A stretch of 64,000 nt of DNA from the NCBI GenBank assembly GCA_951813045.1, contig CATOTF010000002.1:186001-250000 (forward strand). The letters are read 5' to 3'. The translations under genes were made by a program, and so were the position numbers. The DNA comes from an uncultured Rhizobiaceae bacterium (GTDB lineage Bacteria > Pseudomonadota > Alphaproteobacteria > Rhizobiales > Rhizobiaceae). This document shows, piece after piece, positions 61,362-64,000 of the stretch (positions are counted from its first letter, which is position 1; each line of letters begins with the position of its first letter). The notes under the pieces were generated by a model, which had not been told where the DNA came from, searched no databases, and was given only the letters and a program-made list of their open reading frames with translations.

Positions 61362-62441
61362 ATGGCAACTGCGCAAACCCCCGTTACCGTTCTCACCGGC
61401 TATCTTGGCTCGGGTAAAACAACGTTGCTCAACCGCATCCTTTCGGAGGATCACGGTAAAAAATATGCGGTGGTCGTCAATGAATTTGGCGAAATCGGTA
61501 TTGATAATGATCTCATCGTGGAAAGCGACGAAGAGATTTATGAGATGAACAACGGTTGCGTGTGCTGCACAGTACGCGGCGATCTTGTGCGGGTGGTGCA
61601 AGGCCTGTTGAAACGCAAAGGTCGATTTGACGGTATTCTGGTTGAAACGACCGGCCTCGCCGACCCGGCCCCCGTCGCCCAAACGTTTTTTATGGACGAA
61701 GACGTACGCGCCAAGGCGCAGCTTGATGCGGTGGTTGGTCTGGTGGATGCTAAGCACTTTCCATTGCGCATAAAAGATGCACCGGAAGCCGAAGACCAGA
61801 TTGCTTTTGCCGATGTAGTCATCCTCAATAAGGTGGATCTCATTAGTGCAGACGAGTTGGAGAAACTCCGCGCAACCGTGCGCAAGATTAATCCCCACGC
61901 GGTTATTCACACGGCGGAACGCTCAAATGTTGCGCTGGATCAGGTGCTGGATCGTGGATCATTCGACCTTGATCGCATACTTGAGGACGACCCACATTTC
62001 TTACAAGCCCACGATCATGGGCACCCGGATCATGAATGCGGAGAGGATTGTGGCCATGATCATCATCACGACCACACCCACAATCATGAGTGCGGCCCCG
62101 ATTGTGATCACGAAAACCACAAGCTCGATGCTTCGACTCATGATACGACCGTGAAATCCATTTCACTGCGGGCGGGTGAGATGGACCAAAAAAAATTCTT
62201 CCCGTGGATCAATAAGCTGACGCAAATTGACGGACCGGATATCCTACGCCTCAAGGGAATTGTCGCATTCTCCGGCGATGATGACCGTTTTGTCGTTCAG
62301 GGTGTGCACATGATTGTCGAAGGTGACCACCAGCGACCGTGGAAAGACGATGAAAAGCGCGAAACCCGCATGGTGTTCATCGGACGTGATCTTGATCGCG
62401 AAAAGATCGAACGCACTTTCAAGGCATGTGTTGCAGCCTGA
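61362..62441 (+). CDS. CobW/COG0523 GTP-dependent metallochaperone
   Basis: 359 residues. Walker [10 protein letters not shown] (13-21), the metal-binding GCVCC (65-69), Walker B-type [15 protein letters not shown] (156-159) and a His/Cys-rich insert at 217-253 ([20 protein letters not shown] and following) that should bind zinc or cobalt. Ends with the CobW_C domain ([21 protein letters not shown]). Delivers metal to a partner enzyme; the neighbouring hydrolases are all metal dependent. Overlaps the WD40 gene by TGATG. Confidence 0.93.
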   Translation: MATAQTPVTVLTGYLGSGKTTLLNRILSEDHGKKYAVVVNEFGEIGIDNDLIVESDEEIYEMNNGCVCCTVRGDLVRVVQGLLKRKGRFDGILVETTGLADPAPVAQTFFMDEDVRAKAQLDAVVGLVDAKHFPLRIKDAPEAEDQIAFADVVILNKVDLISADELEKLRATVRKINPHAVIHTAERSNVALDQVLDRGSFDLDRILEDDPHFLQAHDHGHPDHECGEDCGHDHHHDHTHNHECGPDCDHENHKLDASTHDTTVKSISLRAGEMDQKKFFPWINKLTQIDGPDILRLKGIVAFSGDDDRFVVQGVHMIVEGDHQRPWKDDEKRETRMVFIGRDLDREKIERTFKACVAA

Positions 62442-63427
62442 TGCCCGCCGTCGCGCCTTATGATTTCGACGAACATGTTGAACTTGCCTGTTTAATTGAT
62501 GATCAACCGGTTTTTGCACTGGCAGATGGAACTATCCGTTTTCCAACTCTTGATGATAAGTGCATCGAAGCTAACGAAGGTCTGCTGAGCGCGGCAGTCG
62601 CACTTGATAATAAATCGCTGGTCACTGGCGGTGAAGATGGTCGCGTTATGCGCATCACAGGCGACGGCGCAGTAGAAATTTCCCATCAGGAACGTAAGTG
62701 GATTGATGTTGTCGCATGCGGCCCGCAGGGGGCAGTGGGTTTTGCCAGTGGGCGTACGGTCTGGGTTGCGTATCAAAGTAACGTTCGACAACTGGACCAT
62801 GAGCGGGCGGTTGAGGGGCTTTCATTTGCACCGAAGGGATTACGCATCGCCTGCGCGAGATATAATGGCGTCAGCCTCCATTGGGTAGCGGGCAAAAGCA
62901 GCCCAAGCGACCTCCATTGGGACGGCGCTCACACCGGCGTGACGTATTCCCCCGATGGCCGGTTTATTGTCACATCAATGGCGGAAAACGCGCTGCACGG
63001 CTGGCGTGTAGACAGCAAAAAAGCTCCAGGAACTGGCCATATGCGCATGTCCGGATATCCCGCCAAACCCAAAAGCCTGTCATGGTCTCCCAAGGGCAAA
63101 TGGTTAGCATCTTCCGGCGCACAGGCAGCCATCTGTTGGCCTTTCAACAGCAAAGATGGCCCAATGGGGAAAGCACCCAAGGAATTGGGCACTCGGGGCG
63201 ACAGTTTTGTCACACAAGTTGCCTGCCACCCGACACAAGATGTCGTCGCCATCGGCTACGGGGACGGCATGGTTATGGCTGTCAAGATCGAGGACGCCGC
63301 CGAAGCCCTGCTGCGACGCCCCGGAAAAGGTGCAATCTCATCACTGTGTTGGGACAACTCGGGAAACTGCCTTGTATTCGGCAGTGAAGAGGGGGAAGCT
63401 GGTTTGATTGATATTTCCAGTGACTGA
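62441..63427 (+). CDS. WD40-repeat-like beta-propeller protein linked to CobW
   Basis: 328 residues, cytoplasmic (no signal). Repeating ~40-residue units with GGEDGRVMRI, LSFAPKGLRIACARYNGVSLHWV, VTYSPDGRFIVTSMAENALHGWRV, LSWSPKGKWLASSGAQAAICWPF, VACHPTQDVVAIGYGDGMVMAVKI and LCWDNSGNCLVFGSEEGEAGLI: about seven blades. Translation coupled to the CobW protein, so it may scaffold that chaperone and its client (inference). No biochemical role is known. Confidence 0.8.
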   Translation: MPAVAPYDFDEHVELACLIDDQPVFALADGTIRFPTLDDKCIEANEGLLSAAVALDNKSLVTGGEDGRVMRITGDGAVEISHQERKWIDVVACGPQGAVGFASGRTVWVAYQSNVRQLDHERAVEGLSFAPKGLRIACARYNGVSLHWVAGKSSPSDLHWDGAHTGVTYSPDGRFIVTSMAENALHGWRVDSKKAPGTGHMRMSGYPAKPKSLSWSPKGKWLASSGAQAAICWPFNSKDGPMGKAPKELGTRGDSFVTQVACHPTQDVVAIGYGDGMVMAVKIEDAAEALLRRPGKGAISSLCWDNSGNCLVFGSEEGEAGLIDISSD

Positions 63428-63436
63428 CCGATAAAT

Positions 63437-64000
63437 ATGAAAAACCCTGAACTTAAAGCCTGGTGCGATTATCCGCATGTAGACGTTCCCCATGCGGAAT
63501 CAGGTCCGTTGGCCGGATTGACCCTGGCGGTGAAGGATATTTATCAGGTCGCGGGTTATCCAAACGGTTGGGGCCAACCGACGCGGTTGGCTGAGGCTGA
63601 ACCGGATACGGAAACCCAGAGTTGCGTTCAAAAAATGCTGGATGCTGGGACGGAAATTGCCGGGAAAAGCCAATGCGAGGAACTCTGTTTTTCGCTCACG
63701 GGGATCAACAAACACTATGGTTCACCGGTCAACGGTGCAGCTCCGGACCGAATAACCGGCGGCTCATCCTCCGGTTCAGTATCCCTTATTTCGAACGGTA
63801 TTGTTGATATTGCGACGGGCTCAGACACCGGTGGCTCTGTCCGCGCACCGGCGTCCTATTGTGGATTGATCGGCCTGCGCGCCACCCACGGGCGGATACC
63901 GCTCGACCGGACCATGGAACTGGCGGCGAGTTTTGACTGTTTTGGTTGGTTTGCAAAAGATGCTGAAACATATGCGGCGGTTGGCGATGTGTTGCTGGAA
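63437..64000 (+). CDS. Amidase signature-family hydrolase, 3' end outside window
   Basis: First 188 codons only. Ser-cisSer-Lys triad in LTLAVKDIYQV (K), GGSSSGSVSLIS (cis-Ser) and GSDTGGSVRAPASYCG (nucleophile Ser); QCEELCFSLTGINKHYG and NGAAPDRITGG belong to the same core. Begins MKNPELKAWCDYPHV, nine bases after the WD40 gene stop, so probably in the same operon as the deaminase, creatininase and CobW genes. Substrate unknown; the context suggests an amide from purine or similar nitrogen compounds. Confidence 0.88.
   Translation, partial: MKNPELKAWCDYPHVDVPHAESGPLAGLTLAVKDIYQVAGYPNGWGQPTRLAEAEPDTETQSCVQKMLDAGTEIAGKSQCEELCFSLTGINKHYGSPVNGAAPDRITGGSSSGSVSLISNGIVDIATGSDTGGSVRAPASYCGLIGLRATHGRIPLDRTMELAASFDCFGWFAKDAETYAAVGDVLLE

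Noticed and set aside
1-64000. CRISPR arrays, tRNA/rRNA genes, prophage or restriction/defence islands
   Set aside because: No regularly spaced repeats, no tRNA cloverleaf or rRNA stretch, and no defence gene cluster noticed on reading; a small RNA could still be missed by eye.

Overview
The window looks like a chromosomal segment of an alphaproteobacterium, most likely a marine member of the Hyphomicrobiales (Rhizobiales). The evidence is a full-length CtrA cell-cycle regulator next to the alphaproteobacterial type of FliJ, GANTC (CcrM-type) sites in front of ctrA, the pal-ybgF-tilS-ftsH-glmM order, a fused TRAP transporter permease, a membrane pyrophosphatase, and a BigR-type sulfur operon. 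This is inference from gene content; no rRNA or tRNA gene was seen to confirm it.

Layout. 1-6.9 kb: housekeeping and metabolic genes (EamA transporter fragment, aminotransferase, cysQ, hppA, a DUF1801-GST pair divergent from a YafY/WYL regulator with a clear palindrome between them). About 7.0-16.6 kb is an accessory island. One IS91-family unit (tyrosine recombinase plus HUH transposase, both open), then a passenger cassette (AraC-type regulator, DUF1772-like membrane protein, ferric-reductase-like flavoprotein), then a second, decayed IS91-family unit of the same layout and orientation, then a dead IS5/IS427-type element with intact terminal repeats. 16.7-24.9 kb: recQ, an extreme Ala/Lys/Glu-repeat lipoprotein, a GFA-fold protein, an MFS-M20 amidohydrolase pair, a GNAT, fliJ and ctrA. 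25.1-27.8 kb: a stand-alone ComEC-like metallo-beta-lactamase-fold protein and an Old Yellow Enzyme. 28.2-34.8 kb: glmM, ftsH, tilS, ybgF, pal on the minus strand, with tolB not next to pal.

35.0-43.5 kb is a likely catabolic block: an IclR regulator divergent from a GMC oxidoreductase, TerC-like protein, TRAP substrate-binding protein, fused TRAP permease, a small membrane protein and a zinc alcohol dehydrogenase. Strong RNA hairpins separate the binding protein from the permease. 43.7-45.2 kb encodes a membrane-bound class III adenylate cyclase. 45.2-47.4 kb is a BigR/YeeE/YeeE/Blh sulfane-sulfur detoxification operon with a visible operator. 47.4-49.9 kb has a GNAT, mmsA and a peptidoglycan-binding-domain protein whose ribosome-binding site lies inside a terminator-like hairpin. 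50-53.8 kb is eda-modABC plus an orphan TRAP-type binding protein, with a short ModC lacking the molybdate-sensing TOBE domain. 53.8-58 kb: an aminotransferase, a GNAT, an SDR, a DenD-like dehydrogenase and a RidA protein. 58-64 kb: a LacI regulator divergent from an 8-oxoguanine-deaminase-like hydrolase, a creatininase-family protein, a CobW-type metallochaperone, a WD40-like protein and a truncated amidase.

I did not find one clearly undescribed defence or mobile system. The best leads are the IS91-bracketed redox cassette, the mod operon with its extra TRAP-type binding protein, the hairpin-occluded start at 49.5 kb, and the lipoprotein built almost entirely of A/K/E repeats.
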